From assembly GCA_029204225.1 (NCBI GenBank), contig CM055098.1:4618607-4682606 (forward strand): DNA of 64,000 bases, given 5' to 3'. How positions within the stretch are numbered: position 1 is the first letter of the stretch; each line of letters begins with the position of its first letter. This DNA is from Diphasiastrum complanatum. Taxonomy: Eukaryota > Streptophyta > Lycopodiopsida > Lycopodiales > Lycopodiaceae. A model generated the notes under the pieces. That model saw only the letters and a list, made by a program, of their open reading frames with translations, was not told where the DNA came from and made no database searches. Below, in pieces: positions 1 to 13,231 of the stretch. A program made the position numbers and the translations under genes.

Positions 1-91
1 TCCAGAGATAATTAAGAATTATATGAGCGACACACCACTCAGTGTTCCTAGAATAGGTGATTTTAAGGTGAAATGACATTTAGCTGGAGAC

Positions 92-545
92 TTGAAGTCA
101 TTGAAGTGCATGTTCAATGTCTCACATGGAGCAAATTCAAAACATCCATGCCTCTATTGCATGAAAACTACACAAGACATCTCGAAGAACACGAGAGTTT
201 CAAAGGATATAGAAGACCCGAACTGGAAACTAGTACTACCGATTCCGCTTAAAAATGTCCACATTTGTACACTACATGGAGAGGTAAGAATTATAGAAAA
301 ATTGATATTCCTTCATATTTGGTTTGCTTGGAATACTAAGCCAGAGTCATTAGCCAAAAAAACAATAGCTCGATTGGAGGAAGTTCTATCAACAATGGGT
401 CTTCATAAAGGACACAATAAAAAACAAAAAGATGAGAAGCTTTCAGAGAAAATGGGAAACATCCCATGCAAATCAAGCATAGGAGGATCCAAAGCTCGTC
501 GTTTCTTATCAAATCATTCTGGAAAACCGACTAAAATCCAATACT
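92..545 (+). CDS. Unrecognised ORF, probable transposon-derived fragment
   Basis: An open frame of about 150 codons before it runs into the adjoining copia sequence. I do not recognise the family. Visible features are a Cys-x2-Cys pair (C20, C23 in HPCLYC) and a later His/Cys cluster (H57, C59, H62 in HICTLHGEVR) that could bind zinc together, followed by a Lys-rich stretch (about residues 105-125). The frame starts outside or at the window edge, so the first Met at 92 is only nominal. It is fused without a gap to a copia integrase fragment that begins near 550 in another frame, so this is a breakpoint between two repeats. It could be part of a DNA-transposon transposase or a domesticated derivative; no catalytic motif is visible. 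Confidence 0.35.
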
Positions 546-549
546 CAAT

Positions 550-3075
550 TTGGATAGATGTACTCCTATTTTCTCACTTTCATAGATGATTATTCTAGAT
601 GGTCTACAGTCATGTTCATTAAGCACAAATCAGAAGCCTTTGAATGCTTCAAGAGATTCAAGGTGATGGCAGAGACTCAAACATCTAAAAATGTGAAAGC
701 TCTCCAAACTAATGGCGGCGGCGAATACCTCTCTAACGACATGTCCGACTACATGGCTGAACATGGTATTAGAAGACAGTTCCCCAATTTCTATTCACCT
801 CAACAGAATGGGATTACAGAAAGGAAGAATGGAACTCTTCTCAACTCAGCCAAATCCATGCTACATCAAGTGCACCTGCCTGTGAAGTTCTAGGCAGGAC
901 TTGCTATCACAGCCTGTTACTTACAGAACAGATCCAACACCAAAGCCGTCAACAACAAAACTCCTTATGAAGTTTGGCATGGACACAAGCCTAGTGTCAG
1001 CCATTTAAAAATATTTGGTTGTATATGTTTTGTTCACATTCCTAAAAAGCTTAGGAAGAAGCTAGATCATAGAACAAATAAATGTATTTTCATTAGCTAT
1101 CCTGATGAACATAAAGCTTACAAAGTTTATGATCCATCCACCAATATAGTATTTGTCTCTAGGGATGTTATATTTCAAGAACATACATACTATGATTTCA
1201 AACAGCCATCGATAAATGATGCTATGTCATTTCAACCTATTTTACGTAGCATGGATTCTTCCAACATTGATGTTCCTTCTACGGAACCTGCAGCTATAGC
1301 TACAGAAGCCGAGCAGCCGACAGTACCTATCATCAGACCAGACCAAGCCAGTTTGAACAGATCTAGAGAAATTCAGGAACAAGCATCATCGCATCTTGGT
1401 CAACCAAACGTCTGCAGATCCTCACGGACTCGGACAGTTCCTGAGAGGTATACACCTCAATCATTCTGGACTTCATCAGAAGAACCAAAGATCCTAGCCA
1501 AAGCAATAAACTCCAAGGATGTTGTGAAGTGGCAAGAAGCTATGAAAAGCGAGTACAACTCACTTTTGACAAACCAGACCTAGACACTGGTCGACTTCCC
1601 CACTCACAAGAGATTTATCGACAACAAGTGGATCTTCAAGAAGGAGATCAACTCTGATGGTTCCAATGCTAAATGAAAAGCATGGCTGGTGGCTAAAGGA
1701 TCACTCAAGTCCAAGGAGTGGATTATCAAGAAATGGTCATGTCATCAAAATGCAGGCAATCAGGACTCTAATTGGATTAGCAGCCGTGGAAGACCTCGAA
1801 ATGCACCAAATGGATGTCAAGACAATATTTTTCAATGACAACATTGAGGAAGAGTTATATACCTTCCAACCGGAAGGATTCGAAGTCAAAGGCCAAGAGC
1901 ACAAAGTGTGCAAGCTGCACAAAGCAATCTACGGTCTAAAACAGGCTGCAAGAGCATGGTTCGATAGAATCAACTCTTATCTCATTCAATTGGATTTTGC
2001 AAACAATTCAGTTGACTATAATGTTTATTCGAAGCATATAGACAGCAATTCAGTTCACATAGCCCTTTACGTAGATGATGCATTTATTTTGTCTAACGAC
2101 ACTTCTCTTCTGCACACTACTAAGAGTGATCTGTCAAAGAAATTTGACATGACTGATTTAGGAGCTGTCCACTCTTTGCTAGGAATTCACATTACTAGAA
2201 ATAGACTTCAAAAGAAGATCTATATTAGCCAGCGGACATATCTAAAAGGCATTTTAGAAAAATTGTATATGTCTAATTGCAGACCAATTGATACTCCAAT
2301 GGATCCAAGTATAGTATTGACTAAACCTACTTGTGCTGATTAAGATAGTAAAGTACTCGACATAGCGAAGTACCCTTATCATTCACTAATAGGATCTTTG
2401 ATGTATGCAATGTTGTGTACTAGACCATATTTAGCATATATTGTTAACACGTTAAGTCAATTCATGTCTAATCCTAGGATCTCCCATTAGAAAGTATTAA
2501 AGAGAGTGATGAGATATATTCAGGGAAGTTTAGATCACATTTTATGCTATGATCAAAATGCTATCGACCCACTCATCCTGCAAGGTTACTCTGACTCAGA
2601 TCGAGAGGAATAGTCTCTACGAGAAAATCTACCTCCGAGTTCTGTTTCTATCTAGCAGGGGGACTGATTTCGTGGAACTCAAGAAGGCAGAAATTAGCTG
2701 CACTTTCTTTGACCAAGGAAGAGTACATCGTAGTATGTACATCGCAGTATGTCAAGCCTCAAAAGAAGCTATATGGATCAAGTTATTACTTCATGACTTA
2801 CATCACGCTCAGTTCAATGCTACCACCATTCTATGTGACAACTTGAGCTATATTTCACTGTCAGTGAATCCCAGATTTGATGGCAAATCAAGCACATAGA
2901 AATCCAGTATCATTTCATTTGGGAGAAAGTTTTCTCAGGGCAAGTGATCCTTCAATACTGCTCCACAACAGAAATGGTCACAGACATCTTTACCAAAGCA
3001 CTTCCCAAGATCAAGCATCAGAAGTTCTTTGACATGCTGAACCTGACGAAGATACCAAGGCACCAACCGTGACCT
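550..3075 (+). pseudogene. Decayed Ty1/copia pol (integrase core, RT, RNase H)
   Basis: 5'-truncated copia polyprotein on the + strand. Frame 558-893 carries the integrase core (FLTFIDDYSR, then GGGEYLS and PQQNGITERKN with the catalytic Glu). Frame 1224-1583 is the Pro/Thr-rich linker and the start of RT. Frame 1657-2343 is RT, with MDVKT, YGLKQAARAWFD and the catalytic YVDD box (ALYVDDAF). Frame 2549-2899 and the following bases carry RNase H remnants ending in a TKAL-type motif near 3000. Several stops and frameshifts separate the pieces, and gag, protease and the integrase zinc domain are missing. A polypurine tract (AAGAGGGA, about 3077-3084) and an LTR start follow directly, which fixes this as the 3' end of the element. 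Confidence 0.85.
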
Positions 3076-3085
3076 TAAGAGGGAC

Positions 3086-3443
3086 TGTTGGAAATTAAGT
3101 CCACCATTGTCTCCTTGGTGAATGACTATTTCTATTTCAAGATTCTTCTTGCACGTTTATTGATCGTTGATCTAGGGTCAGGTGAAACCAACTTTGGTTC
3201 TACGTTTGCTCATCTGATACCTACAAGAATCATAACTTAGACATCCAAACTATTTGAAGAACGTCTACAACGGGCTTTTGGCTGATCTCCAACAAAGGGT
3301 AACCAATCCTATCATATTTCAAGTCTTTAGATTAAGGTACTGGTGTCTTCGGATAAGGGCAGGTAGGTGTCTATGCCTTGGTCGGAGGTATGGAAATTAG
3401 TGAGGTATTAGAAAGTCATTACCATGGGTGTTTGGCTACTTTT
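3086..3443 (+). mobile_element. 3' LTR (start clear, end not) of the 550-3075 copia element
   Basis: The polypurine tract AAGAGGGA at 3077-3084 is followed by TGTTGGAAATTAAG, a typical copia LTR start. No second copy of this LTR lies in the window, so its right end cannot be placed. It ends at or before 3444, where a different LTR family begins. Confidence 0.6.
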
Positions 3444-3669
3444 TGTGAAAAATGCAAAAATAAGCCTGGTAGAGGCCAAAAATCTTGTATATAGATAAAC
3501 ACACATGTAAAAATAGTGTACTTGTCATGTACCATAATCATATAGGTTGTACATATGATTTAATTCAAGCTCTAGTGGCTAAAAAGACCAAAAACAAGTT
3601 TTCTAGACATATGACACATGGCATCAGTCTATTGCTTGCATGAGCCACATCCTTTGGTTAGGTGTCACA
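3444..3669 (+). mobile_element. Left part of an old LTR, interrupted by a nested copia element
   Basis: Starts with TGTGAAAAATGC and closely matches the first ~246 bases of the solo LTR at 55224, with one ~20-base deletion after TTGTATATAG. The match breaks at 3669 where the minus-strand copia LTR begins and resumes at 9263. The same LTR was therefore split by the insertion of the element at 3670-9262. Confidence 0.85.
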
Positions 3670-4319
3670 TTTGAAAGATTTCAGATCCTTAAGATCCAAT
3701 CTACTTGAATGATCTTTGGTTAGAAAGAGAAATACACTACCAATTTCACCAATGTAGAAAAATCAGCATCTACACACAATTTGAGATGCAAACACTAATA
3801 GAACTTGATCAAACTTGAATGAAATGATTATGTACTGTTGTTGTCCATACAAAACCAGCAAGCTACTGTATTTCACACGTGTGGATCCAAAAATAACAAA
3901 TATAGATCATTCTACACATAGAATTGCAAGCAATCACCAAGATAGTGCACCAATGGATAGTAGAACCCAAGAGAACCATGTATAAGCATGAAATGAGATA
4001 GAGAAGAGAGAAGATGACTCTCTCCATGAGTTACATCCTTTTATAGCAGGTCCAAACCCTATTTGGCCACTTGGCTTTCCCACCAAAATGCTAACCCTAC
4101 CAATTTTGGGTCTAGATTCAATGTACTCAACTTATTCAAATTGAATCTACTCAAACTTGCATTCTATCTTTCCCACACTTTCAAAAAGTGTTTATTCAAA
4201 TGAAATTTAGACTAATGAACTTTGAAAAGTCAACCTCTAAGTCTAGAACAAGTTTTGGCCTCAATATGCCAAATATGAAAATATTGCAAAATGTGATGAA
4301 ACTAGTTGAATCTTTCACA
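3670..4319 (-). repeat. 3' LTR of the nested copia element (650 bp)
   Basis: Direct repeat of 8867-9262 over its first 396 bases (3670-4065). On the minus strand it begins TGTGAAAGATTC at 4319, right after the polypurine tract (GAAGAGGGAG), and would end in CACA at 3670, where one base has changed (TTTG for TGTG). It is longer than the other LTR because that copy has lost its outer end. The two LTRs are very similar over the shared part, so the insertion is younger than the LTR it entered. Confidence 0.9.
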
Positions 4320-7300
4320 CTCCCTCTTCAACTAGTTTTAGCATAGACTTTGATAATACTCCAAGTGAAGTCCTATGCTTCATGAACAAGTCTTTTCCCA
4401 ATGCTTTGGTGAAGATATTAGCTACACATTCCCTTGAAGGCACATGTTGAAGCTCCACCTCCTTTGCAATGACTCGCTCCCTCACAAAATGATATTGTAT
4501 CTAAATATGCTTGCTCCTAGCATGAAAGATAGGATTGGATGCCATTTTTTGGGTTGATTGATTGTCACAAAAGATGATTGGGCTCTTTGAAAAATCCAGC
4601 AAGTGAAGATCCTTGATCATCCTCTTGATCCATGCCATCTCCTTTGTGCAATGTGTAAGAGCTTTGTACTCGGCCTCACTAGATGACAATGAGATAGTGG
4701 CTTGTTTCTTTGACATCCATGATATAGCTCCATCACCTATGAAAATACAATAAGAACTAATGGATTTCCTATCCATTACATCTCTAGCATAGTCCGAATC
4801 TGAAAATCCAAAAAGATTAGGTGATGATCCCTCATACAATATGCCAAAATCTCGAGTTCCAATGATGTACCTCAAAACTCGCTTTCCTAGCTTCCAATGC
4901 TCCTCACTAGGATCTTGCATGAATTGACTCAATATTCCAACACAATAGCTTAGATCAGGTCTAGTAATGGTTAGATAGATGAGTGAACCAACTAGCTTTC
5001 TATAGAGAGTAATGTCCTTGAAGGATCTTTCATTACCTCTTATAGTAAGCTTTACATGAGACTCCATAGGTGTATCAATAGCTTTTGCATCTACCATATG
5101 AAATCTTTCTAGAATAGAATTAGCATACTTCTCTTGACAAATAAAAGTAGATTGAGAAGATCTAATGACTTCTATTCCTAAAATGTAATGCAAATTACCA
5201 AGATCATGCACCTCAAACTCCTTCTTAAGAGCATTCTTGATATCCTCCACATCTTGATTGTCTCCACCACTCAAGATGATATCATCCACATAGATTAGCA
5301 AGATGGTAACATCATTTCCAGCAAACCTATAATAAAGTGAATGATCATACTCACTCATAACAAAGCCTTGAGAGAGTAAAAAAGTGTTAAGCTTAGCATA
5401 CCAACTCCTTGGTGCTTGCTTAAGGCCATACAAACTCTTTTGTAGAAGACACACATGATTTGGCTTTGTTGATGAGATGTAGCTCTCGGGTTGCTCCATG
5501 TATACTTCCTCCTCAAGATCACCATTCAAGAATGCATTTGAAATGTCTATTTGCCATAGATCCCATCCATAAAGTGTAGCAAGTGAAATGATGACTCAAA
5601 TGCTTACCATCTTTGCCACGGGTGCAAAGGTCTCATCATAGTCAATTCCTTGTTGTTGAGCATATCCTTTTGCCACTAACCTTGCCTTGTACTTGTTGAT
5701 AGATCCATCTTGGTTTGTCTTCACCTTGAAGATCCATTTGCATCCAATAGCTTTCTTGTCCTTAGGCAACTCCACCAATCTCCATGTTCCATTCTTCATA
5801 AGAGCTTGATACTCAAGATCCATTGCTTGGATCCACTCCTCTTCTTTCCTTGCTTGATCTACACTTGTAGGCTCATCCAAAGAGGTTAGGAAAGCAACAT
5901 AGTTTCTAGAAACTACTTGCTTACTCTTTTGATCATATGTGAGCCTTGAAGGTACTTGTCTTTCTCTTGATGTTCTCCTTGGCTTTTGACTTGATGAAGG
6001 TCCGTCATCACCACCATCCAAAGTAGGATCCTTCTCATCAACATCAAGAATGTTAGATCCATCTACTTTACCTTCAATCATGCTTGAAGACACCTTTGGA
6101 ATGTTTCCCTCATAAAAAATGACATCTCTACCAACAATCACTTTGTTAGTAGAAGGAATGTAAACCTTGTAGGCTTTACTCACCTCACTATATCCAACAA
6201 AAATACCTCTTCTTGAAGATGGATCCTCCTTGGTCCTATCATCAAGAGTAATGTTGACATAGCATGTGCATCCAAAGGTTCTTAAAAAGTTGACACTCGG
6301 CCTCCTCTTGAATAGCATCTCAAAAGGTGTCCTTCCATCCAAAATAGTACTCGGCCACCTATTGCACAAGAAATTGGCACACAACAAAGGTTGATCCCAA
6401 AATGGTTTGTTAAGATTAGCACTTAACCTCATAGCTTTAGCACTTTCACACAGAGTTCTATTCTTCCTTTCAGCCACTCCATTTTGTTGTGGGGTCCTTG
6501 ATGTTGTATACTCCCTCTTGATCCCATGCTCATCACAAAAGGCCTTGAACTTGTTAGATATGTACTCACCACCATTGTCACCTCTCAAGCACTTGAACTT
6601 TGTGGAGAATTGGTTCTCCCTTGCATTCTTGAACTTGACAAAGACATCATACACTTCATCCTTGCTCTTTAGTAAATAGATCCAACAAAATCTACTAAAA
6701 TCATCAATGAATGTTACATACATCTTAGCTCCACTATTGCTAATTGTAGTAAATCCATGAATATCCGAATGTACAAGTTGAAAAGGCTTTGTAGATCTAG
6801 AAATAGATCTAGTATAAGGTAGTCTATGTGACTTAGACAAAGCACAAGACTCACAAACATGCTTGTCATTACTTAAGGAACTTGGAAGACCAATCACAAC
6901 CTTCTTCCTTGCCATTACCTCCAATGACTTGAAGTTGAGGTGTCCCATCCTTTTGTGCCAAACCTCTTGATTAGAAATTTGCTCCCTTGCAACACATCCA
7001 ATTTGGTTAGCAATAACACAAGCATCAAGTTTGAACAACTTCCCTTGTCTTTTACCTTTTCCAATCAAGACATCCTTCCTTTTGATCAAACAAGCATCTC
7101 CATCAAACTCCACCTTGAGGCCCTTACTTAGCATTTGACTCACACTAAGCAAATTCTTGGTAATAGATGGAATAAACAAGACATCCTCCAAATGAACATT
7201 CCTATTTGTAGAGAGAGAAATAAGAATTGTGCCAATCCCTTTGATTGCACACTCACCATCATTGGCCATGTAGATCACCCTCTTGTCATCTCCATATGCC

Positions 7301-8268
7301 AACAAAGAAGTGAAGTACTCTTTGTGAAAGGTCATGTGTGAACTTGCTCCACTATCAATCCACCAAGGATCTAGATCTCCATCATTAGCAAGCATACATG
7401 AAGACATCACAAAAGCATCATCATTTTCATCTTGCACATCCAAACCATCCTCATCAAGAGTAAGATTACCTTGCTTGTCTCCTTGATCTCTCTTCTTCTT
7501 GTAGCACTCACTTGCAAAGTGTCCTTTGATGCCACAATAGAAGCACTTGAGCTTTGATCTATCCTTATTTTTGCTACTTGAAGAAGCATCCACTTGATCT
7601 TGCCCTTTAGACCACTTGCTTTTGGTTTTGCCCTTGAATTTGCCCTTTGTGAGCATAGCATCCTCTTGAAGTGTCGATGTAGATCCACCTCTTGCTTGAA
7701 GCCTATATTCCTCATTGATCAAGATCTCTTGAAGATCCATCAAACTTGGCAAAGTCTTTTGAATAGCAATACTTTGAACAACGTTAGCATGAGCATCCAA
7801 CAAGCCATTAAGAATCACTTGAATAAGTTCTCCTTCCTTAATGCTTTCATCTATGCAAGCTAACTCATCACTCAGTGCTTCCATTATCAAAACAAAAGTA
7901 CTTGGACTTTCTTCATTCTTTTGCAAACAAGAAAAGATTTGCCTTCTTAGAGTCAACACTCTAGAAGTAGACTTGGATTCATAAAGCTTCTTCAATGAAT
8001 TCCAAGCTTCCAAAGATGATGTGCACTTACCAACTTCCTTGAGAAGTTCATTGGTAACATTCATCTTTATCATGTGTAGAGCCTTCTTGGCCCTCTTGTC
8101 ATACCTCAATTGATCTTGTTGTGTTGCTGGTCTCTCCTCCAAACCTACAACAATATCCAAAACATCATTCATCTCAAGAAGTGACTCCATCCTCACTTTC
8201 CATAATGAATAGTTACCTGAGGTAAGCCTATCATTGGCTTCCAACATGACTCCAATTGAGGTTGCCAT
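4315..8268 (-). CDS. Ty1/copia gag-pol polyprotein, nearly intact (two in-frame stops)
   Basis: One frame of 1,318 codons runs the whole length, broken only by TGA at 5598-5596 and TAG at 4503-4501. Order: gag (about 1-230); CCHC zinc knuckle at 242-255 (CFYCGIKGHFASEC); aspartic protease DSGASSHM at 305-312; integrase zinc domain (H438, H443, C472, C475); integrase core with D502, D564 and E600; RT starting about 850; then after the first stop YGLKQAPRSWY, the catalytic YVDD (LLIYVDDII) and RNase H. The frame ends at 4315, overlapping the first bases of the 3' LTR. The TGA stands where copia elements usually have Arg (CGA to TGA), the TAG where Glu is expected after SKHI. The start Met at 8268 opens the normal copia gag. 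With both LTRs and a primer site present this is the best preserved element here. Confidence 0.95.
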
Positions 8269-8854
8269 GTAGCAATGACCTGATCTTCTCTTTCAACCTG
8301 TTTCAATGCACAAAGCACTCCTTTGAACAACAACAAATGCTTTCAAAAGAAATCACCGAGATTTGAAACTATCTCACAAATTCTCTTCTAGCACTTATCC
8401 AAGCAAATCAACACATAGAATCATGGAATCTTGATCAACCTATGATCTATCCTCAATCTAATGACTTTTGCCACTTCCTAAGATTGAAACACACTCAAAT
8501 GAAGTCCAACAACCTCACTATCTAGAGATCCAATCAAAATTAGGGTTTTGACAAAATCACAAAAAATTGACTTCCAAATCTACATTCAAATGCTGAAAAT
8601 TTGATATGCAATCTATAAGCCACCACTTAGGCTGAACCAATGATTCAAAAATCGGCCAAATCCAGCATGTGAATTCAAAAAACGGAATTGAACAAGTATA
8701 TTGACCTATTTAGTGTTTTGATCTACAAAAGATCCAATCTACAAAAGCAAAAAATCCGATTTTGGTGTAGAATCCTCTCTAGCATGCTCTAGACTTGATA
8801 TCTTCACCAAATCATTGATAGATCTGATTTCCTCCTTCATAACCTGAAACACAA
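8269..8854 (-). other. Untranslated leader of the nested copia element
   Basis: About 590 bases between the gag start and the primer-binding site. No coding potential is visible on either strand. Confidence 0.6.
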
Positions 8855-8866
8855 GCTCTGATACCA
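8855..8866 (-). promoter_or_regulatory. tRNA-iMet primer-binding site of the nested copia element
   Basis: The minus strand reads TGGTATCAGAGC, complementary to the 3' end of plant initiator tRNA-Met, and directly abuts the LTR end at 8867. Confidence 0.92.
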
Positions 8867-9262
8867 TGTGAAAGATTTCAGATCCTTAAGATCCAATCCA
8901 CTTGAATGATCTTTGGTTAGAAAGAGAAATACCCTACCAATTTCACCAATGTAGAAAAATCAGCATCTACACACAATTTGAGATGCAAACACTAATAGAA
9001 CTTGATCAAACTTGAATGAAATGATTATGTACTATTGCTGTCCATACAAAACCAGCAAGCTACTGTATTTCACACGTGTGGATCCAAAAATAACAAATAT
9101 AGATCGTTCTACACATAGAATTGCAAGCAATCACCAAGATAGTGCACCAATGGATAGTAGAACCCAAGAGAACCATGTATAAGCATGAAATGAGATAGAG
9201 AAGAGAGAAGATGACTCTCTCCATGAGTTACATCCTTTTATAGCAGGTCCAAACCCTATTTG
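8867..9262 (-). repeat. 5' LTR of the nested copia element, truncated to 396 bp
   Basis: Matches 3670-4065 but lacks the next 254 bases (most of U3) present in the other copy. The sequence beyond 9262 is host LTR, but ~45 bases of host LTR present at 55470-55514 are also missing. One deletion of about 300 bp therefore removed the U3 end and the insertion junction. The TATA box survives. Confidence 0.88.
9236..9242 (-). promoter_or_regulatory. LTR TATA box
   Basis: The minus strand reads TATAAAA about 20 bases from the truncated edge of the 5' LTR. The other LTR has the same motif near 4038-4046. Confidence 0.5.
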
Positions 9263-9783
9263 AGACAAATTTTGACTTCTAGAAGATTTTCAAGTAGATC
9301 TCCATATAGAAGAAAAATGGACCAAAAGTGCTCAAGTGTTAGTTTTGCATGATGAATCATCATATGACAAAGCACCTTCACACATGTGGGATCAAAGGGA
9401 TGATCAGTACCATGAGCTCTCACTTATTGTATATATAGAGCCACATTTGGCCATAATCAGTGTGAGACACCAATCTTGGTTTTGGAAGCAATTTTGAGTG
9501 ATTCTCTCCATTTGTCTACATTTGTTTTGATTGCTTTGAGGTTCTATCAATGTGTACTTGATTTTCAAGTTGGAGTCCGTACTCAGACAATGTTTCACAC
9601 ATGTGAAACCAGAAAGTACACTTACCTTCAATTAATGATTGTTCTTGTTAGGATTTTGTGTCTAGAATTGATCTAGATTGATCTTAATCTGAAGTAGATT
9701 GATGGATCAAGTAATCTGACAAGCAATCCCTCTTGAGGATCAGATTAGGATCCACTCTTGGTCCTTTTTGTACTTTTTGCACA
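9263..9783 (+). mobile_element. Right part of the split old LTR
   Basis: Aligns with 55515-56054 of the solo LTR, including a TATA box (TATATATAG near 9428) and the final TTTTTGCACA at 9774-9783. Small indels separate the copies. Flanks are CTTTT before 3444 and TTTTT after 9783, a weak, imperfect 5-bp duplication. No internal retroelement region belongs to it, so it was probably a solo LTR before it was split. Confidence 0.8.
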
Positions 9784-10548
9784 TTTTTCTAAACCTTGGG
9801 CCTCAACCTTGAACCATATCACTTTATTGGTCTAGGACCAAAGTATATAAGCACAACTTGGGCAATGGGACCTAGTAGGAGGGCGCCCTCCCAAGGGGTC
9901 CATTGAGTTCCCAACTCCCACAAGAAAAACATTCAAAGAGTCATAGGTTATGGAAGAAGTCTCTTGACCTTCCATAAGCCTATGAAGGTGCTTTAACTCC
10001 CCTAGGCCTCTCTTTTTTTCATTGGTTGTGCATGGAAATCCATAGTGTATGGGAGGGTGCCAATTGCCATCTATATGAGGGGAGAAGGGCACCCATGAGA
10101 AGGGGGAGAGATTTCTCTTGTTTGTTATGCTTATGCTCTAGTGTGGCTACTAGTGTATAGAGTATTTTCTCGTGTGTAGTATGCTTAGGGTTTGGATCTT
10201 ACTTATGGTATGGGACATAAGTAGGGTTTAGATCTTGAAAATGCTATGGTGTGTGGTGGTATTCTTGTGGTTAGTTATTGGTTAGCAAGGGGGTGCTAGA
10301 TTAGCCTAGATGCAAGATTGCATGTGTTAGCTAGCTATGGTTGGGTGGTGAATACTTGAGGCCACTTGTTATCTACCTTTGTGATTTAGATTAGGGATAC
10401 AGGTGGAGGACAGATCCATGGAGGCTTGAAGATCCTTACTTGCAGGTGGAGGCATCCTAGCTAGGAGTTGAGAAGCATCTTGGAGCTTGCAGGACCTTTG
10501 GAGGCACTACTTTAGATTAGGAGGACTTCCTTACTTCACTTGTAAAAC
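9784..10548 (+). mobile_element. Probable 5' LTR / promoter region of a gypsy element
   Basis: Lies directly upstream of a tRNA-iMet primer site and has a TATA-like AGTATATAAGC near 9842. The exact LTR start is unknown because no second copy is in the window; it may continue to the left of the solo LTR at 3444. The LTR end is at or just before 10548. Confidence 0.5.
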
Positions 10549-10560
10549 TGGTATCAGAGC
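10549..10560 (+). promoter_or_regulatory. tRNA-iMet primer-binding site of the gypsy element
   Basis: TGGTATCAGAGC on the + strand, about 1 kb upstream of a gypsy-type gag ORF on the same strand. Confidence 0.85.
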
Positions 10561-10940
10561 TAGACAAAGGATGGTAATCTTTTTAACCTTCTTCAAGTTC
10601 TATTAAGATCACAAACTAAATTTTTTTGGGGAAAGATTATTGGCTTTTCTAGTAGTAGAAAGCTTGTAGTTGAAGTACCCAATAAGTCTAGTTCTCTTGT
10701 TAAAGAGTAGTGATGCTTATAGATTTGTTTAGGGGTTGATTTTTGATAATGTTAGAGGATTTGAATGTGGGGTGTTGGTTTAGAATCTTTTTGAAAAAGG
10801 ATTTGTGGAATGGTTAGAGGAAGTCTTCCTCTACATCCACAAAATTTTTTGTGGAAAAAGATTGATTCTAGCTTGTGTTTTTTTTTATCAAAACTAGTGT
10901 TTTTTTTTGCATAAATGAAGAGTTAAAACTTTTTATTTTC

Positions 10941-11230
10941 ATTTTGAAGTTTTGTTTTTCAAACCTGTAAATCTAAAAAAAAGATCTGAAAATTGAAGTT
11001 TTCATAAGGACTTCATTAATTATACCTTTCTACCTACTAGTTTAATGTTATGGGCAATATGGAGGAAGGAAAATGTAGTGTAACTTCATGCATAAAATAG
11101 GTTTTGAAGTTCTACTTTTTGTCATTTTGAAGTTTTAATTTTCAGACCTGTAAATCTGAAAAATAGATCTGAAAACTGAAGTTTTCATAGAACTTCATTA
11201 GTTTTCCATTTCTAGTCACTAGTTTTATGG
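10941..11230 (+). repeat. Direct repeat in the gypsy leader (two ~105-bp copies)
   Basis: Copies at about 10941-11050 and 11123-11230 share ATTTTGAAGTTTT, ACCTGTAAATCT, AGATCTGAAAA and TGAAGTTTTCATA in the same order, ending near ACTAGTTT. The rest of the leader (10561-11576) is AT-rich and noncoding. Confidence 0.7.
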
Positions 11231-11576
11231 ATTTGAAGAACTAGGAAAGTGAGAAATGTGAAAATTTGTGTTGAATTTGAAATGACAAAACATTAGCTTG
11301 ACGTAGTTAATTGAAGTTTACATAAAGATTTGTTTTGATTTTTGCTTTGGATTGAGGCAAAAGTAGGAAATTGCTTGGTGTAGTTTTCTCTTAAGCTTGG
11401 ATTGAGCTTGCAAAAAGTAGGCTTGGATTGAGCTTACAAACTAAGTATTGAATGAGTAGAACTAAATGCTTTTATTTGCATTGGATTATGTAGGTCTATT
11501 TGAAGCATTTCTATCATTCTAATTGGAATTACTTGTTGTTGTATTTGCATAATAGGAAAACACACAAGCAACTCCA

Positions 11577-12110
11577 ATGGATCAAACCAATGAAAACTCA
11601 TCATTTGATCTATCAAGCCCATCCAATGTGGCACAAGCTCTTGAACTTTTATACCAACAAATTCAAGCCACTAATAAACAACTTTTTCAAACTAATCAAA
11701 GGAACCAAGACTTAGAGTCCAGGTTAGCCAACCAGAAGAAGCATGTAGTTCCACCTCCCGTAAAATTGTTTAAGGGGGAGAAGAAAGATAGGAACTTGCA
11801 AGTGGTAAGTTCATGGCTTAATGTATGGAACAAATACTTTGGCATGAACCGATTCCCTGAATGTCAAAAGTTGTCCACTGTAACTATGTTCCTTGAAGGA
11901 AGAGCCTTACTATGGTGGGATGACCTAGTTGCAAAAGGCAATCAACCTTGTACATGGGATGATTTTTGCATAGTTTTTGGGGAATACTTCCTACCACTAT
12001 TAGATGACTATTAACACTTTCAAAAGTTGAGTCATTTAACAATGAATAAAGGCTTGGAACAATTTATTCAAGATTTTCATGAGTACCTCATTAGAGAAAC
12101 TTAGAGCCCG
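11577..12110 (+). pseudogene. Ty3/gypsy gag, truncated
   Basis: Frame 11577-12014 codes for 145 residues starting MDQTNENSS. It has an early coiled-coil-like Gln/Asn-rich part (about 20-55) and the gypsy gag core with FKGEKKDRN, FLEGRALLWWDDL and a WDDF...F motif. A TAA at 12012-12014 interrupts the frame, but the same frame continues to about 12110 with typical gag residues before breaking off. The zinc knuckle, protease and pol are absent: the element is cut by the GA-repeat region. It sits 1 kb behind a primer site in the same orientation, as expected for a gypsy 5' end. Confidence 0.8.
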
Positions 12111-12244
12111 AAGAGGGCCTTTGAAAAAGATGCTTGTAGTATCTCCCACACGAATTCTCTTCCAATAGCTTTCACAAGTCCTCTCTTCTCCTCCAAGCAG
12201 AAATGGTTGCAATAGAGAAGCAAATTGAGAGAGAGAAAGCAAGG

Positions 12245-13231
<987 letters not shown>

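Noticed and set aside
6407-7863. Several + strand ORFs inside the nested copia element
   Set aside because: Antisense shadows of the gag-pol frame on the minus strand.
9404-9676. ORFs that recur at 55675-55947 and look conserved
   Set aside because: Both lie in copies of the same LTR; their similarity reflects the repeat, and both strands are open by chance.
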